Notes under the pieces: model-generated
What the model was told of the DNA's origin: nothing
The model's input: the letters and a program-made list of their open reading frames with translations, nothing else
Database searches by the model: none
Position numbers and translations under genes: made by a program
Part shown: piece after piece, positions 46,361-58,531 of the stretch
Layout: every line of letters starts with the position of its first letter
Numbering within the stretch: position 1 is the stretch's first letter
Assembly (NCBI GenBank): GCA_013420905.1
Contig: JAAXNY010000005.1
Location: 930,001 to 994,000, forward strand
Reading direction: 5' to 3'
Source: Collybia mongolica
Taxonomy: Eukaryota; Basidiomycota; Agaricomycetes; Agaricales; Clitocybaceae
DNA length: 64,000 nt

Positions 46361-48010
46361 TTTAGTACTGCATAATGTAAACCTGTAGATCCAGTGTGGC
46401 GGTTAGCGCAGCAGTGGGAAATATATTGGTTCCTTTATCGAGTTATCTCCTCGGGTGAATTATATTCTGTGTCGAATAGACGAAACCCAGATAGAAACAC
46501 AAAAATGATGATACAGCTCGACCTCGTAGCAGTGATTCGAACTTTTGAAAGACAGATTTCTATTTGGTGATGTTTGTCCATTCTGTCATAATCTTAACCG
46601 CTATGGCTGATGTCCGAGTTCTCCTTTCTCCTCCAGCAGCATCGGCTCCGGTAGAGTCGGTTGCGGTTTTGCAGTAGAAGTCGCCCTTCCAAGTCTGTTC
46701 AATGCACGTATTACGACTTGTCAATTCGGACGGTTGATTTCCTTCCTCGCACAATTTTCGCCGATCACGAATCAGTCGTGGTTCGCGGTGGTAATGGCAT
46801 GATAGTGAATCCTCATGCCAACCCCTCTGGTAAGGTGCCGATGCTGCCGTATAGTGTGCGTTTCAAGTGAAGGCTGTAATCTCCACAGAACCGATCAAGA
46901 GAACCCATACTCTCCTCTACCTCCAATGGGGACACTTTGGGCCCCTGGGGATATCTACGATAGGTAGCGTTGGCTAATTATGTGGCTGATCATGAATTCA
47001 TTATACTAGGCGATAAGAATTTGGTCAACGTAGGTGGAAGAATAAAAAAATCAGATTGGTCTCGTAATTCGCTGCCATTTTGAAGCCGCATCAAGGGTGG
47101 CGGAACCGGACACCGGACTTCCGGTTGGGGAGAGCGGGGCCCGAGTCCAAAATACCCTCGTACCGTAACAAATTGACATAAGATGGTCATGTGGAGATAC
47201 CTCGAAGTCCTTTGGGTTGGCGAATTACCTTCTACCCTTGAAATTCGTCCCTATCAGTCCCAGATGACCGTGACTTCTTGGTACAAGGTAAGGTCTAATG
47301 CAAACACAAGCTCCCGATGGCACAGCACCCGAACCAATCAAAGTTGTGTCTTGCAGGTCGCGAAGGTGATTTTGATGTCGTTGGTACCTAACCCCCAAGC
47401 CTCTACGCATACGTCACGTTATGACTTTTATCCTATGAAAAGCGGTCATGCGTAGAAAAAAAATACCATACGAGGTACGAAGCCACAGTTCCACCGAGTC
47501 ATTAGAAGGTCATATTTTCCGCCACCCCCTTGAGTTATCTTTACACTATTCTTACCCCCAAGTTATTTGGTACTGCCCCAGCGCTCAGCCTTGGAGTGGA
47601 ATGGAACAATGCATTGGTGCAACGCATGTGCAAGATAGACAGATCCTCCGCCCCAGACCGATATAATAGGGTTAAATTTAGTTCCCCAATGAGAAGACGG
47701 TGATAGCATTATTTTCGCTTCATAGCCTCAATAACTCGCGTACCTGGATCTCCACAGGTTGCCACCGTGTATTTTCTTTCCTCCGAGACGAATTATGACC
47801 TTCTTTGCCAAGTCTAGCGACAATACAATCTGTGTTCGAGAGATGTCCCCATGTACGTCGTTTCGCTGGTTCTTTCTTTACGCGTTGATAAGCTACACTT
47901 CAATCATAATTTTAGCTAAGATTCTTTTATCTAGATGGAACCATCATACGATCAGAATCTAATTCTACAACAGTTACGTCCATTTAGTACATATTTTTTG
48001 GTAACAGAAC
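46361..48010. other. Spacer inside the cluster, no gene recognised
   Basis: Short frames only (for example 47183-47455). Nothing with motifs. It contains the first copy of the direct repeat described next. Confidence 0.35.
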
Positions 48011-48154
48011 CAGAGAATCCATGTCCCCACGTATGTTGTTGCACTGGTTTTTTTTTTTACGCGTTGATAAGTTACACTTCAATCATAATTCTATTTAAAG
48101 TTTTTTTTATCTAGATGGAACCATCATACAATCAGGATCTAATTCTACAACAAG
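47838..48154 (+). repeat. Direct repeat of the P450 3' flank
   Basis: About 135 bp is present twice, at 47838-47971 and 48016-48154: ATGTCCCCA.GTA.GT, TTTACGCGTTGATAAG.TACACTTCAATCATAATT, ATCTAGATGGAACCATCATAC, ATCTAATTCTACAACA. The second copy ends at the stop codon of the P450 gene (48157-48155), so the 3' UTR region has been duplicated in tandem with about 180 bp spacing. Confidence 0.9.
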
Positions 48155-50087
48155 TCACTTCCTTTTCCTAAAATCAATGTACAGATCCTTCGGTAAGCTA
48201 AGGGCGAACGCAGAAAATCCATTTTTGGGATAATCCTTGTGCGGTGAATCGTTCGGCAAGGACCACTCCCAGTTTTGAAGAAGCAAAGCGGTGAGAGTCC
48301 TGAGTTCGTACATCGCAAAGTTGCGGGCGGGGCATTGACGGGGACCAAGTGCGAAGGGCCTAAAAAAACATATTTAGTAATATCCAGGGCGTTTGGAGAG
48401 GCGATAGTTACAGCCATAGACTGGCATCCACGCGAACCTCATCCTTCTCTGACTTGCCCAAAAATCGCTCTGGGAGAAAGGACGCGGCATCCGGCCAGTT
48501 TGTCTCGTTGTGGTGGATTGAAGTGATGTTGAAGATGACAGAGGTGCGGGGAGGGAGATAGTACGTTTTCCCGTTTGACGCTTTTAGGTTTGCGGGTTGC
48601 GCAGATGCACGAGGGACCATGTAAGTCTAAATATTCAGTGGTAAGATATTATTTAAAATATAGACGACCAGGTGACTTACGATAGGCGTGTTGATCCGCA
48701 GCGACTCCCGGATACAGGCTTGGACGAAATTCATTTTACGCAAATTGGTGACGTTCGGTTCGTCGTTTCCCAGCGCCGATAAAACTTCTTCACGAGCCCG
48801 TCTCTGGAGCTCTGGTTGCTTCGCCAGATAGTAAACCAGGCTGGACATTGCGCCCGCAGTAGTATCCTGTCGCCAGGCCGTCAGACACAGAACAAACAGA
48901 CGATGGAGAGAATACACACATGACCCGCAATGAAGAACACGACCCTGGAGTAGTAAGTGAGCTCAAATTCGTTGAAAGCAGGTGACCAGGCAAATACATG
49001 TTATCTCGATACTCTTCATCAGTCATTCCCGGTTCCTCCAGCATATAGGTGAGCATGTCATTCCCTTTGTTTTCTTTTTTGTGTGTTAGAATACCCTGGA
49101 ACTTTGACACAAGGCTATCGATGTTGGCGATGATCTTTTTGCGGGGGAACCAATTTTCAAGTTTAGGGAAAACGATGAACCTGTGGAGCAGAATTAGCAA
49201 GTATGGCGAAAATTTATAAACGACCTACAGGGGATTCGAGATCGCGTCCATTACTTCGTTGTATTGTCTGACAAAGGGACTGTGGTCGTCCTCGATGGCG
49301 CGGAAGTCGTGTCCAATAGCCGTTGTCCCTATCAACAACGCATTCAGGACTTGTGTTCGACAGCATCAGATTCAAATTTTGGAGGACCTACCAACAGCAT
49401 CTAGAGTAAAGCGCTGTTATGTTGTTTCATTAGCTATGTTGGTGGACAATGCGATGGAAGCGAACGCTACCATCGTATAATCGTCCCATTTGATTAATCC
49501 GCCGTTGCCCATCTTCGTGAATAGCTTGTGGGCCAATGATGCAAACTCGTGGATGGGAAGGTTCCGAGATAGTGCAGATTTAACAACGTGAGAGTGCCTT
49601 GTCCAGGCTTCTCCGTTGGAGAGAATAACGTTGGTCTTCCCGACGAACCTCCAGAGCAACATCTCATCTGGTATTTTGTTAGTGTTCAGCTCTCACAGGG
49701 AGAGATGGCTATACCCACCAGGTGGTTCTTCCTTCGGCCAAAGGCTAATGTTTTCTGACAGTTTTCTAGCGATCTAAGTGAAGAGTAAGCGAATTGTATT
49801 ATACAGTTCATCCCTTCTGTTACCTGATGGTCAAGTACGTGCACGATCCAACGTCCAAGGGCGTAAACCAGCACGACGCCTTCCCCCTTTTCATTGGCAA
49901 AGGGCAAAAGAAGGCGCTTGATGCGAACATCTTCAACCTCGCCCGATGCATAGCTCCAAAGGAGGGGGATAATGGGAGCTCTAGGGAGACGGCGAAGTTC
50001 TGCAGGGGGGGTGAACGCCCATTTGGCGAGGACGAAAATTAAGGCAATGGGGAGCAGGATTTGCCAGCCTGCAGGCAAGTCTAACAT
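48155..50087 (-). CDS. Cytochrome P450 (cluster gene 1)
   Basis: Start ATG 50087-50085. A membrane anchor (WQILLPIALIFVLAKWAF) is followed by PPAELRRLPRAPIIPLLWSY, ENISLWPKEEPP, LWRFVGKTNVILSNGEAWTR, HSHVVKSAL, TLDAVGTTAIGHDFRAIED, an I-helix VVFFIAGHDTTAGAMSSL, the ExxR motif in QACIRESLR, RASAQPANLKASNGKTYYLP, NWPDAASFLPERFLG (PERF) and the heme loop FALGPRQCPARNFAMYELR. The stop is at 48157-48155. About nine exons are inferred; two small mid-gene exons near 49400-49500 are the least certain. The heme loop has Pro-Ala after Cys, a known variant. It is an ER-bound monooxygenase, likely hydroxylating the cluster's terpene scaffold (inferred from position). Confidence 0.88.
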
Positions 50088-51573
50088 GGCGAGAATAGTG
50101 AGAACTTGTGGTAAATGAATCGTAGACGTAAGGGTCAGCTGTTTTAATTAGCCCAGTTCAGCAAATTTAGAATAAGCGTTAAAGTAAACGCGTGTGGTTA
50201 TTTCCGCGCCAAAGCGCCAAGTCCACGGTGCTAATTTCATACCGAGTTTGCGACCAGGAGCCTACCACGGCTCTTAGGAAATTTCAAACTTTAGATGTCA
50301 ACTCTGCATCACAGATCCTACGAGCGCGGCCGCAATCAGGTTCTGAAAGCGACACTGAATGATGCTGCCAGCACGCGCGGGACAGATAGGTCCGTGTCGG
50401 TACCAAAGAGTCGACAAAGTAACAAGTTGACGGCCGTAGAGTCAGGACAATAGGTTCCATCTCCGGAAAATGAATCACATAGTGGAGTCGTGAATTGAAT
50501 AGCGATTTTTTTTTTTTTTTGAAACGCAGACTGATTATGCGACCGAATAGCCTGACGTTGGCATATGCATGCGGTGTATCGGTCATTCCACCGCATGCCT
50601 GTCATCATCCAAGCTGGTTACAACCTTCGGTCCGATGTTACCGGAAAAAATGCACAGACATTATGTGCCTTGCCTCAGCACGCCGCATTAGGGCTGACCA
50701 TGTACGCAGCAGCCTAAACGTCTGAACCCACCGAAAGTCTACTACTCTTGACGTGCAGCATCAATAAACATCATGATGTATAAACTGTAACAACTGTCTG
50801 TCTAGTATCAATCAACTGTGGAGTATTGTTAGGTAAACTTGGGCATGAACATCCTTCCAACTCCAAGACACGATCTGTGGGGTTTGGTCGTCGCGTCAAA
50901 AGTATATCATGATGGTTACTTCTTGATAGACGGACTCTGTACGCACGCTACAGGACCCGTTGGTTGTTCACGTAGTTTGAAATACATATTTATGAGACGG
51001 CGCTTGAAATAGAATGATGCGGCCGGTGTTCCAGGCACAAGCGACAACGGTATCATACCCCACGACTATCATCCCCACTGGAATCTCTGTATGTGATACA
51101 GAGTACTGAATTGTGATTGAGTAACTCGGGCCCTATCACACAAACATACCGCATTGATGAGATCGCATCGTCCACAGTGACAGATACAAGGGGCCTTTTG
51201 GATTTTGATCTCCTGCCTCTGCGTATGCATGACATGAAATATCAGGGGTCTATTCTGTCCAGCTCCGATTCCTGCTCCCGCGGTTTCTTGGTTCTCACAG
51301 ACGTTTCTTATTCAGGAACTATGATACAGTTCGGGGGCGGTGTCGGCCACACATGGGAATTTCGCGTATGGTTTGTCGCCACGGCTTCAAAGTTAGATAT
51401 TTGCCACCCACCTGAACTAGCCGCCGGATGGCTGTGCTCATTGAAGTTGAAACAACGTGGATACGAGCTCTAGAGTGGTTTGATGAGCTGTGCGACGAAG
51501 AGGCAGGAGAGCGGTAAGACTTTCGCACAGCAAATAATAAAAAGATGAACGGGTATTATGCTCAAAAGGAATT
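50088..51573. other. Divergent spacer, no gene recognised
   Basis: A 118-codon plus frame at 51117-51473 shows no motif. A T-run lies at 50505-50521. The region contains promoters for the P450 (minus) and the BBE-like gene (plus). Confidence 0.35.
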
Positions 51574-51580
51574 TATAAAT
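51574..51580 (+). promoter_or_regulatory. TATA box of the BBE-like gene
   Basis: ATTTATAAATAC lies about 50 bp upstream of the ATG at 51631. Confidence 0.6.
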
Positions 51581-51630
51581 ACGTAGACCCTATCGCAACT
51601 GGTCTCGTGTTCCTTGCTTGTCCCTCCGCA

Positions 51631-53692
51631 ATGCTTCAACTTCCATATCTAGCCTTGGCCCTCGCTGCGGCAGCCCTATCCCCCGTTGGCGCGGCGGCTA
51701 CCTGCAAATGCCTTCCCGGAGATCCCTGCTTTCCAAGTCAGCAGACGATTTCTGCGTTCGAAAAGAACCTTTCTCATCCTCTAATTCATCCCCGTCCTGT
51801 CGCCGCCGTTTGCTTCCCGCATGACCCGAGCTTCAACGCCGCCGCCTGCGATGCCGTCAAGAAAAATTGGAACAATGGCGTGTTCCGCGCCTCTCTTCCA
51901 AACACCTTCCAATTCACCAATTGGGAGTCCATCATTAACTCCACGACCATCAAACAGTGCGACCCGTTCGGAAATGTTAACGACCCCGCCGATGTGTGTT
52001 TCCAAGGAAGAATACCTTGGGGAGTTGTCAATGTCACAAGGGTTTCCGATATTCAACAAACTTTGAGTTTTGCCTCGAAGCATAACCTCAAGCTGGTAGT
52101 CAAGAACACTGGGTGCGGTTTATGTTTTAATTTCTATGCTATTAATCCTAAACTGTCTATCAAAGGCACGAGACGTTGGGCCGAAGTGCAGGACAAGGGT
52201 CTATTATGCTATGGACCCACAATCTGCAAGATATCAAACTTTTCGATAACTTCGTCCCCAAAGGTGCTCCCCAGGGCACTCGAGGTGCTGCTAGTACGTA
52301 AATCTTTTCGAATCCATTCTGACGTAAAATTCATCTCTCGCAACGTAATCTAGCCGTAACTATTGGAGCTGGTGTCAATTGGGCGCAACTGTATGATGCT
52401 GTCGCAGCGCACGGTAAAGTTGTGGTCGGAGGTATCGGTGCAGGAGGCACAGTTGGAGCCGGCGGTGGCTGGCCCATGGGAGGCGGTCATAGTATTTTGG
52501 CACCCTTTTACGGTTTAGGTGCGCTAGTCTTGACTAATGAGAAAATACGGACCTAAAGGAATTACCAGGTGTCGACAACATCGTCGAAGAAACGGTTGTT
52601 CTTCCAAATGGCGTATTTGTCATCGCCAACAAATACACTAACCCCGACCTCTTCTGGGCATTGCGTGGGGGAGGTGGTCCTAGTTTTGGGATCCTCACCT
52701 CTGTCACGTATTTGACCCACCCGGCAGAGCCAGTCACAGCTGCGTTCCTAGTCAGCCACACGACGAGTGCCGAGGCGCGCCTTGCCCTCTTCAACGAGTG
52801 GATCAAAGCCCACCCCGCCCTCATTGATGCAGGATGGGCTGGCTTCTGGCCCTACAACGGCAACCAGTTCTTCCTCACGCTCATGGCCCTCGGTAACCCC
52901 CCAACCAATCCCAAGGCAAATTCGACTCTCCAAGGGTTCTACGACACCATCTCGCGGATCCCTGGCGTCGCCATCGACCTTGAAGTGACGAAGCCGTACA
53001 CGGGATTCCAGCAGTGGTACGACGAGAACTTTATCAATAGCCAGCTGGGAATCGGGTTCAACTATACCGTTGGCGACTTCAGTGGGGTCCCGCTTGCCGC
53101 TGCCTCCGTCTTGATACCCCGCTCGAACTTTGAGGAGAATACCGAGGCATTGGCCAAAGCTCTCATAGCTCTCGACAATGCCCGTCCATTGTACGTATAG
53201 ATTCACTCCACCCCAGGTCCTATCCAAATTCATTTCGTTGCTTTTGCATAGCCTTATTGGAGGTGGAGCAGTATCGAAGCCTGATCCTGACGAGATGGCC
53301 GTCAACCCTGCCTTCAGAGTGATGCTGAGTGACCTTACCATTGCTCTCAGCTGGAACGCCTCTACCGCGACACCCCAGGACATCCTGGCGGTTCGACAGA
53401 ACGTCACGCGGTTGGCGAATGGTGTGAGGGCTGTCGCGCCAGATGCTGGTGCCTATGTCAATGAGGTCGGTTGATGTTCAGCGTCTCCAGGTTCGGGGAT
53501 CATAGGAAACTAATGAACGAGCTTTCTTAGGCTGAAATCTTCGAGCCCAACTTCCAGAAGGCGTACTGGGGAGATCATTATCCCCGCCTTCTCGCTTTCA
53601 AGCGCAAGATTGACCCGAAAGATCTACTGATCGTTTTCCAAGGTGTGAATTCGGAGGGGTGGGATGATGAGGTTATTTGCAAGACTGAGTGA
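51631..53692 (+). CDS. Secreted BBE-like FAD-linked oxidoreductase
   Basis: Start ATG 51631 gives a signal peptide, MLQLPYLALALAAAALSPVG, cut near GAAA. Then CKCLPGDPCFPS, WGVVNVTRVSDIQQTLSFAS, KHNLKLVVKNTGHETLGRSA (TGH with the His that binds FAD), GQGSIMLWTHNLQDIKLFDN, VTIGAGVNWAQLYDAV, GKVVVGGIGAGGTVGAGGGW, GGGHSILAPFYGLG, VDNIVEETVVLPNG, ALRGGGGPSFGILTSVTY, SMW-free substrate domain, and a C-terminal BBE motif: EIFEPNFQKAYWGDHYPRLL, AFKRKIDPKDLL, stop 53690-53692. The PCMH (FAD) and BBE domains are complete. The second covalent Cys of dually linked enzymes is Gly here (single covalent link expected). Such enzymes oxidise alcohols or make rings in secondary metabolism. Confidence 0.88.
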
Positions 53693-54082
53693 GGGCAGCT
53701 TTTCCGCAAAGGCTGATACATTTATTTCACGCTCGTTTTCCCAACAATTTCCTAGTCATTATACTCCTTTGTATTTACTATACCTTTATTAGAGAAACCA
53801 TTATAGAGCATGATGTGTTTTGAACTCGTGAGGTTTGAAGAGGAAGCAATGAGAATTTTAGGAGCCTCATGCGCGAACCGAATGCCTTTGGTGCTCTGTC
53901 CTTCAAGGCTATTATTCACAAGCTCAGGAGCACCCTCAGTATTGGCACCCGCCAACATGTTTGATCATGAATGGTTTGTTGACTAAAACACTAGTATTCG
54001 TTTTTTCTTTCTAATCTCAACATACATGTACTGTGATCATATTGACCTATGACGACGATAGAAACGCAGTGAGAAAACAAAA
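53693..54082. other. Convergent 3' spacer
   Basis: Spacer between the 3' ends of the BBE-like and SDR genes. Nothing recognised. Confidence 0.4.
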
Positions 54083-55227
54083 CTAGTTTCCCAAAGCCAC
54101 GAGGAGGTTTTTAGAGTACTCTGGTGGGTCAATACCGTCAATGTTCGTAGTATGGGCAATATCCGCCCATTTCTCGGCATCGGCGATTGTGTTCTGGGCT
54201 GTAAAGCGAATAAGAGTTACCGCATCACTCCCAAGCTGAATCCTCAAAGGCAAGTTCTTTTTCTCAGACAGGACCAGGAACGCTTTGGCTGCCCTCTCCG
54301 GACTGCCGATGAAAGGGATGAGGTTTAGCATGGCACGGTACTGGCTTGTTGGGGAGTGCTCTGCCGAGTATGCAGGGTGTGGGGGCAGGATGGTCAAGTC
54401 GTTTCGCCAGCTGGTGTTGAACCCTCCTGGTTCGACTGCGGAGGCTTGGATGTTCCATTCTGGTAACATTTCTTTCCGGAGAGACTCAGTGAATCCTTCG
54501 ATCGCTAAAGTCATATGTCAGCATTGAATGAGAAGACGTTGAAGAGTAACAGTTCAGGCGTACCGAATTTGGAAGCGTTGTAGTACGACAACAAGGGCTG
54601 GGATGTATATCCTCCAGTAGAGCTGAGGTTGAAAATTCGGCCACCTTTGCCTGGGGGGTTGACCTCGCGGAAAACCCTGATCGCCTGGAGGGAAAAACGT
54701 ATCAGTGAATGTTTTCTTCTTCGGTTTTGGTAATAAGTATTACCTGCTTCATGACGTGGACTGGTCCCCAAAACATGATCTCAAACTCAAGTCGAGCCAT
54801 ATCCATGGGACACGCTTCGATTTCTGACAAGACTGCCTAAATCGGGAATCAGGGAAAAGTCATCGCGAAATGGACGGGACCGACATATCCAGCGTTGTTC
54901 ACAACAACATTGATCTCCCCGAATTTCTGGAGCCCTGCGTCAAAGGCCGCCTTAATGTCCTCGGGATTTGTGATGTCGACTTTAATAACCAACGCGCGTT
55001 TTAAAGTCTCCGCATCGTATTTTTTTTCGAGTGCTGCTTGAAGGATTTCGGGCTTGCGCGCGGTAGCCACGATTGAATGGCCTGAGCTGAGGATTTCATG
55101 CAAAAGGGCATTTCCGAGCCCTGATGTCGTGCCAGTAACTGCCAATTGGATGACAATGATGTTAGATAAGTGGGAAGAATCATATGCTAATGGAGCACAC
55201 ACCAAACCAAACGCTCTTTTGTGCCAT
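54083..55227 (-). CDS. Short-chain dehydrogenase/reductase (cluster gene)
   Basis: Start at 55227-55225; the first exon MAQKSVWF joins over an intron to VTGTTSGLGNALLHEILSSG (TGxxxGxG cofactor loop), IVATARKPEILQ, VIKVDITNPEDIKAAFDAG, INVVVNNAGYVG (NNAG), MARLEFEIMFWGPVHVMKQ, GRIFNLSSTGGYTSQPLLSY (catalytic Ser) and YNASKF (YxxxK), AIEGFTESLRKEML, ASAVEPGGFNTSWR and a C-terminus ending NLLVALGN-stop (54085-54083). The catalytic Ser, Tyr and Lys are all present. Length (about 290 residues) is usual for the classical SDR family, cytosolic, NADP(H)-preferring by the Arg after the first strand (ARK). It probably interconverts a hydroxyl and a ketone on the cluster product (inferred). Confidence 0.9.
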
Positions 55228-55276
55228 TTGTTGATTATGAGGGACTTGAGGATGGACTGATTCTTGCGAAGTAGGC

Positions 55277-55284
55277 TATATATA
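55277..55284 (-). promoter_or_regulatory. TATA element of the SDR gene
   Basis: TATATATA lies about 50 bp upstream of the SDR start codon at 55227. Confidence 0.55.
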
Positions 55285-56024
55285 CGGTAGATAAGAACAC
55301 GGTATATTGGCTGATGCGCGATATACCCAACCAGGCAGGTAGATATCGATTGCGTGGCACGCCAATAGAGCGCTTATACTTCACTCGAAGTTTATTGACA
55401 AGGGCCGTGGTCCGCTCCTTCATAGGCCACATGCCAAAATGTCCTCCCCAGATGGATCTCCGGGCTACCTCCCGATGGCAGAAAAGTCTTCTATGATGAG
55501 ATCGGTGCTGTAAGCTTGATGATAAAAAGACCGTTGCTACAAGTAAAGAACGGGGGTAGAGTAATGATCCGATGATAAAGGTGTACCAAGGATAAGTGAA
55601 CCATAAATACCTTCGAGGATCTTGATAGAATCTTTAGTTCATATGTAAAATTTGCTATCACTGATGTGAAGTAAATCTTAACAGGCGTTTCGGTTCATGG
55701 GCTAAGGCGTGTGAAAAAAACCTTTGACCCCATGGCACTAAGTATTACTCCGAGTCCATATTGACGTTACAAGTTACTCTTACGCATTCACCAAAGCGCC
55801 AAAGATACGAAGCAATATGAAAAAAATTGGCAGAAGTATTTTCACTTACAGAACCCAATTAGCAATCGCCGAATTTTTTAACAATCGTGTCCGACGTGAT
55901 GTTACCATCAACCACCTTGGTCTGTCTATTAATATTGCTGCCCATAATTACTAGCGATACCATGACCAAGTCCCCCCCTCATAGATATAGTCCCAGTCCA
56001 GTCCAGTGCAGCTAGTATTCATCG
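55285..56024. promoter_or_regulatory. Divergent promoter region, SDR and P450 2
   Basis: Intergenic region between the divergent SDR and second P450 genes. A short frame at 55314-55496 has no motif. Confidence 0.35.
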
Positions 56025-58211
56025 ATGAACTCATTATCTATCGTAGTTCTCGTCGTCGCTGCCAGTGCCACGTGTCTTATCTATCGTACTTTTCAAAAGT
56101 CATGGAAGAGCCTACCTTTTCCTCCAGGTCCCAAACCTCAATTTATATATGGCAATGCCAAAGATATGCCGCATGAAAAGTCGTGGATCGGGTTCCATAA
56201 CTGGGGCAAGAAATACGGCAAGTAATTTCCTGAGTTGGCTCGGAAGCCCTACTAGTAGCATCAATGTTAATTCTACTACTGCTTATTAGGCGGTCTCATC
56301 TATTTCAGGATTTTTCAGACGAAATTCGTGGTCATCAATGACCACAAGATAGCGTTTGAGCTCCTCGACAAACGCTCAAACCTTTATTCTGACAGGCCAA
56401 GGAGCCTCATGCTCGATTTGTACGTTTATATATTTTCGACTTCGACTGGATTTCTGATCAAGGGGAATCTCGAATCTTCCTATAAATAAAGACTTGGATG
56501 GGGATTTAATATGACCTTTTTCAATTATGGGGCAAGATGGAAGGAACATCGACGTGTCATGCATCAGAACCTTAACAATCGTGCTGTTCGTGAATGGCGC
56601 CAGCTGCAACAGGATATTACCCACAGGTTTTTGAGGAAGCTTGTCGTCGATCCTGATGACTGGCTTTATCAAATTGAGCAGTACATCTCATCGTTTCCTC
56701 CATTTATGCCCGGAAGCTGACCAATCCCTATAGTCTTACAGGATCAGCAATCATGAAATTGTATGTATGCCGTCGATATGATCATGATTGGTCTGACTTT
56801 GCGTGCCTATGTATCAGCACTTACGGTTATGACCTTAAGGAGAAGGACGAATATATGCTAGTGGTCAAGAAATCTGTTGAGGCTTTGACCGCGACTCAAG
56901 GAATCGGGTTCATGGTGGATAAGGTCCCTATTTGTATGATTTCACTCTTTTAGAGTTGTATACCTCCCGCTCAATCTCGAACTGACAGTGAAATATGGTT
57001 GGCCGATACATTGGTCATGAGTCGAATACTGTTAACATATCTGCTTTCTCTGTATCTGTTTAGTTCCATCTTGGTTCCCTGGCGCTCATTTCAAGAGATA
57101 TATAAAGGTGATGCGACCATACTGCGAACAAATGCTGGAGGGACCATTTAGGACCACAAAAGAGCTTTGGGAAAGTTTTTTCATTTTTTTTTTCTACTTA
57201 TAATATCACGTTTTCTCACTTTCTTTGCAGATCGCTGGAAAGGCGGCGGACTCCTATGTCACACGATTGTTTGAAGAATTTGGAGGGGCCCAAGTGCCTG
57301 AAGATAAGGAACAGATCATCAAAGACACGTCTGCTGTGCTCTATGCGGGTGAGCAATGCCGTGTTCCTCACCTCGTTCATGATCTGATCGTTTATGTTTA
57401 AAGCTGGAACGGATTCGGTTAGTCACCATTGGAACTGTTTTCTTGGAAACTCTAACCGTTCGTAGACATATGCAATCCTAAGTTCGTTTTTCCTGGTGTG
57501 CACGTTGTACCCCGAAGTTCAGAAGGTGGCCCAGGAAGAAATTTTCCGGGTTATTGGAACGGACCGTCTCCCTACATTTTCTGATAGAGAATCGCTGCCT
57601 TATATCGATGCGATGGTGAAAGAACTTTTTCGTTGGAATCCCGCCGCTCCACTATGTAAGCAACTCAGTCAATCACATTCAACAAACCACCTCATAGGGC
57701 ACACCCTAGCACCCTCGCATCAAATCCTTGTTGACGACGAGTACGACGGATACCTTATTCCCGCCGGGACGATCATTCTTCCAAATATCTGGGCGATGGG
57801 ACATAACGAGGAAATCTACCCAGAACCGCTCACCTTCAATCCCGAACGGTACCTCGGCTTGGAAGAGGAAGAAGCGAGAAAGATAGACCCGAGAAATTTC
57901 ATCTTCGGCTTTGGTCGCAGAATATGCATCGGTCAGTACTTTGCAGACCAACAGGTGTGGTTGGCTGTTGCGTGCCTGCTAGCAACCTTCGATGTGAAGA
58001 AAGCGAAAGATGAGTTTGGGAAGGAAATTGTTCCTGTTCCTAATTATACAGAGTTTGTTGGGTATGTTTCGTTGCAGCCTCTGACGTGGAGTTTAGACTC
58101 ATGGTGCTCGTATCCGTCGCTTTTAGATTCCCGGATCCGTTTCCTTGCATAGTGACAGTCCGTGATGCAAATGCTGTCAAACTCATCGAGGAAGCAACTA
58201 TCGAATCATGA
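56025..58211 (+). CDS. Cytochrome P450 (cluster gene 2)
   Basis: Start ATG 56025. Anchor MNSLSIVVLVVAASATCLIY, then LPFPPGPKPQFIYGN (proline hinge), GFHNWGKKYG, VVINDHKIAFELLDKRSNLY, SDRPR, FFNYGARWKEHRRVMHQNLN, STYGYDLKEKDEYM, VPSWFPGAHFKRYIKVM, IAGKAADSYVTRLFEEFGG, an I-helix ending AAGTDS..TYAILSSFFLV, the ExxR motif in AMVKELFRWNP, PAGTIILPNIWAMGHNEEIY, FNPERYLG (PERY) and heme loop FGFGRRICIGQYFAD, which has Ile in place of Pro after Cys. The final exon ends LIEEATIES with the stop at 58209-58211. About ten exons. This resembles fungal O-methylsterigmatocystin-oxidoreductase-type P450s. Decayed pieces of it exist at 7.7-8.5 and 63.3 kb. Confidence 0.88.
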
Positions 58212-58513
58212 ACTAACGGGTATTTTTGTCGATGAGCCCTTGGAGTAGTACTGGATTTGTTTGATAGTAAATACGGCTCGAAGTAGCAAGCGATAAGTGC
58301 ATTTGACACTACCTTTGGCAGTAGGCATAGTGTTAATCCTTACAGGATGTATAAATGAGCAAAAGAGCTGCAACCAAAGAAAGCCCTTATGATGTGAATT
58401 GTGAAACGGCTCAAGTATTGGGTGTTATTTTAAAGTCTCTTTGACATTTGCTTTCAAAAAGCCAAAAAGCCAGTTGAGACTGCGGTCGTGCACGTGGTCA
58501 ATGACATATAAAC
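58212..58513. repeat. P450 3' flank, first copy
   Basis: The stretch at about 58305-58420 (CACTACC...GGCA...GCATAGTGTTAATCC, AGGATGTAT.A, CTTATGATGTGA.T.ATGAAA-like) matches 62914-63025 in order, so the flank of this P450 was copied together with pieces of the gene. Confidence 0.7.
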
Positions 58514-58531
58514 GAGGTAATTAATTACCTC
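58514..58531. other. Perfect 18-bp palindrome
   Basis: GAGGTAATTAATTACCTC is identical to its own reverse complement. No gene lies here, so its role (binding site or transposon end) is unknown. Confidence 0.7.
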
